From: Pseudomonas frederiksbergensis
Lineage (GTDB): Bacteria > Pseudomonadota > Gammaproteobacteria > Pseudomonadales > Pseudomonadaceae
Assembly (NCBI RefSeq): GCF_003732665.1
Contig: NZ_MOBP01000006.1
Coordinates: forward strand, 620,001 to 684,000
Direction of reading: 5' to 3'
DNA: 64,000 nt
Both the position numbers and the translations under genes were made by a program. This document shows positions 62,002-64,000 of this stretch, piece by piece. The notes beneath the pieces were generated by a model. It was given only the letters and a program-made list of their open reading frames with translations. It was not told where the DNA came from and ran no database searches. Every line of letters starts with the position of its first letter. Positions within the stretch are counted from its first letter, which is position 1.

Positions 62002-64000
62002 TCAGAAGAACCGCGTCACACTCACCTTGGCATTGCGCCCCTGGCTATACGCCCGATCCCCACTCAACGCCGGCCGGTAATCCTCATTGAACAGGTTATC
62101 CACCGTCAGATTCACCTCGGTCCCCTTCAGATAAGCCTGCTGCGGTTTCCAGTTCGCAAACAATCCCTGCACGTTGTAACGATCATTGGCGTACTGGTCG
62201 TAAAACACATCGCCCACCGTGTTTTTGCTCGACCCGTACTTGTCGCTCGGCAAACGATCCGTCTGGCGCACAAACTCACCCTGCCAACCGACCTGGGCAT
62301 CCCAGCTCGGGATTTTCACCCCCAGCACTGCGATCCATTTCGGTGACGGGATGTCGCGCGCCCAGACGTCCGGGCCCCACGGGTTGGTGTAGGCGCCTTC
62401 GTGCTTGCCGGTCATCCACGAGTAGGACAGCGAGCCGAACAGGTACGTGGAGTCGTAGAAACTTTCCACTTCGAAGCCCTTGATCGTCAGCCCACCAATG
62501 TTGCGGTAGTTGCCCATGGGCCCCGAGCCCTTGCAGTCCGAGGCGATGGTGCCGCCCTTGATTGCCTGGTTTTCGCAGCCGACACCGGTGGCTTTGAAAA
62601 TCTCATCGTCGAACTTGTTGCGGAACAGCGTGGTGCGGATTTGCACGTTGTCGTGGTCCTGGAACACGTTGGCAAAGTTGCTGATGTTGCCGGCGCGCCA
62701 ACCGGTGACGCGTTCCGGGTCGAGGTCGACGCTGGTGGCGGTGCGGCTGCCAAGGCCCTGGACTTCGTACTGTTCGTCGATCACCGGCGCACGCCAGGTT
62801 TTGCTGTAGTCGACAAAGAAGCCGACATCCGGCGTGACCCGCCAGAACGCCGACAGGCGCGGCGACCAACCGGTGTAGGTGCGGTCGCTGTAGTCGTGAC
62901 CGAAGCTTGGGTCCGGGTTGTTGTAGTACGGCGCGTCGTTGGCCTCGCCACGGTTGCGTACGTGGTCGTAGCGCACCGACGGCGTGAGGGTGAAGTCGCC
63001 CAAGGTGATGGCGTCTTGCAGGTAGGCACTGTTGGTGTCGACCTTGCCTTGGGGCATGAAGCTGGGCTGGAAGTAGCCGTAATTGTATTTGGGCACATCG
63101 TAGGTCTTGCCCGGCATCCACATTTCGGTGTCGCGGCTGTGTTTGCGAATTTGCACGCCGGTGGTCACCGCGTGGGCCAATACGCCGGTGTCGAACAGGC
63201 TGATGTTGCTCGCCTCGACGAAGCGGTCCTTGTAGGCAGTGTCCATTTTGCGCCCGCCAGTGGAGGTCTGGAAAAACGCCGTGGCGTCGCGCTCGTCGGT
63301 CTGGTCGGTGTTGGACTCCGAGTAGCTGAGCTTGAGGTCGATCAGCCGATTGTCCAGCGGCTGGTATTGATACTTGGTCGACCAGGTGGTGTCGATGGTT
63401 TCGCGGTTGGCCAGGAATCGCTTCAAGGCATTTTCATAACCGTACTGTTTGATGTTCGACTGGGTCGGTGGCGTTGGATAACTGGCGGACGAGAACGGTG
63501 TCCAGCGCTCACTTTGCGAACGCGAATACGACAGGCCGACGCTGTGCTCATCGTTGAGGTGCAGGTTGAATTTGAGCAACTGGCCGTCCAGATCCTGGGC
63601 ACTGTTGGGCAGGCGCTGGGGATTGATCGGGTAGCTGTTGTCCGGGTCGGGCGGGGTGCCGGCGAGTTTCATGTCGTCGCCATCGCGTTTGGTCAGGTAC
63701 ACCAACGCATCGGCGCGACCGTCGTCGGTACGACCGAACACAGCACCGCTGTAGGTTTGCTGATGGTCGTTGCTGGCGTAGCCGTATTTGACCATCGCGC
63801 CGCTGTTGCGCCCTTCCTGCAACAGGTCCGGGGCGTCCTTGGTTTCCATGTGCACGGTGCCGCCGAAACCGCCGTTACCGGTGAGCATCGAGTGCGGGCC
63901 TTTTTCCACTTCGATGCGTTTGATCAGCTCCGGCTCGATGAAAATCGTGCCTTGCTGGTAGCGCTCGAAACCGCTTTTGGTCGCGCCGTCCACGGTCAGT
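62002..64000 (-). CDS. TonB-dependent outer-membrane receptor, heme/hemoglobin type (5' end cut)
   Basis: C-terminal 666 residues of a TonB-dependent receptor; the frame stays open to the right edge, so the signal peptide, TonB box and part of the plug are missing. Visible: end of the plug domain (RIEVEKGPHSMLTGNGGFGGTVHMETKDA), then the beta barrel with WSPRLSAFWRVTPDVGFFVDYSKTWRAPVIDEQY (a FRAP-like box) and NYRNIGGLTIKGFEVES, ending ...KVSVTRFF with a terminal Phe. The plug and barrel text resemble the hemoglobin/transferrin/lactoferrin receptor family (HasR-like). Ligand not proven. Confidence 0.83.
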   Translation of the reverse strand, partial: LTVDGATKSGFERYQQGTIFIEPELIKRIEVEKGPHSMLTGNGGFGGTVHMETKDAPDLLQEGRNSGAMVKYGYASNDHQQTYSGAVFGRTDDGRADALVYLTKRDGDDMKLAGTPPDPDNSYPINPQRLPNSAQDLDGQLLKFNLHLNDEHSVGLSYSRSQSERWTPFSSASYPTPPTQSNIKQYGYENALKRFLANRETIDTTWSTKYQYQPLDNRLIDLKLSYSESNTDQTDERDATAFFQTSTGGRKMDTAYKDRFVEASNISLFDTGVLAHAVTTGVQIRKHSRDTEMWMPGKTYDVPKYNYGYFQPSFMPQGKVDTNSAYLQDAITLGDFTLTPSVRYDHVRNRGEANDAPYYNNPDPSFGHDYSDRTYTGWSPRLSAFWRVTPDVGFFVDYSKTWRAPVIDEQYEVQGLGSRTATSVDLDPERVTGWRAGNISNFANVFQDHDNVQIRTTLFRNKFDDEIFKATGVGCENQAIKGGTIASDCKGSGPMGNYRNIGGLTIKGFEVESFYDSTYLFGSLSYSWMTGKHEGAYTNPWGPDVWARDIPSPKWIAVLGVKIPSWDAQVGWQGEFVRQTDRLPSDKYGSSKNTVGDVFYDQYANDRYNVQGLFANWKPQQAYLKGTEVNLTVDNLFNEDYRPALSGDRAYSQGRNAKVSVTRFF

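Overview
The window is chromosomal DNA from a Pseudomonas of the fluorescens/putida side of the genus. This rests on the GC-rich coding style, a complete protocatechuate (pca) cluster with PcaR-type operator boxes, an emhABC/ttgABC-type RND pump with a TtgR-like operator, a pyeR-pyeM-xenB operon, olsBA, CcoM, RapA, and very many REP/REPIN repeats of the type 'GTGGGAGCGGGCTTGCTCGCGAA'. I see no rRNA, tRNA, prophage, transposase or CRISPR array.

Layout. 1-2160: start of a branched-chain amino acid ABC transporter operon (braC, then partial braD, minus strand). 2.5-9.2 kb: a DUF2288 protein, a large stand-alone tubulin/FtsZ-like GTPase candidate (3238-5433), a 3-hydroxyisobutyrate-dehydrogenase-type oxidoreductase, an MHYT-GGDEF-EAL c-di-GMP protein and a cysteine-cluster protein. 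9.6-20.2 kb: a spinster-type MFS transporter, rapA, a small charged protein, a ridA/class V aminotransferase pair below a LysR regulator, a tiny ccoM gene behind an Anr box, a Pit phosphate transporter and a small charged protein. 20.8-31.8 kb: pcaR, pcaK, pcaI-J-F-H-G, pcaT-B-D-C. These encode uptake of aromatics and every step from protocatechuate to succinyl-CoA plus acetyl-CoA; PcaR-like boxes lie before pcaR, pcaK and pcaI. 31.8-34.9 kb: a Phd/PIN toxin-antitoxin module with its own palindromic operator, tam, and an OprD-family porin. 35.3-42 kb: the emhCBA efflux operon divergent from its repressor emhR. 42.2-45.5 kb: xenB-pyeM-pyeR and an ACP phosphodiesterase-like protein. 45.6-51.7 kb: a membrane-lipid neighbourhood (olsBA for ornithine lipids, an acyl-CoA-dehydrogenase-like protein, a serine hydrolase, a small membrane protein, YceI, ClsB-type cardiolipin synthase). 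51.8-52.7 kb: a gene-free tandem array of 136-bp units, each carrying two REP elements. 52.7-64 kb: periplasmic beta-glucosidase bglX, a lemA plus three TPM-domain genes, a methyltransferase, an EamA transporter, a DJ-1/PfpI protein with a ribbon-helix-helix protein, and a TonB-dependent heme-type receptor that runs off the right edge.

The least explained parts are the solitary tubulin-like protein, the strict 136-bp REP-doublet array, and the lemA/three-TPM operon. The clearest regulatory readings are the Anr box of ccoM, the PcaR boxes, the EmhR operator, the PyeR operators and the toxin-antitoxin palindrome. All functional assignments come from reading the translated sequences; no database search was run.
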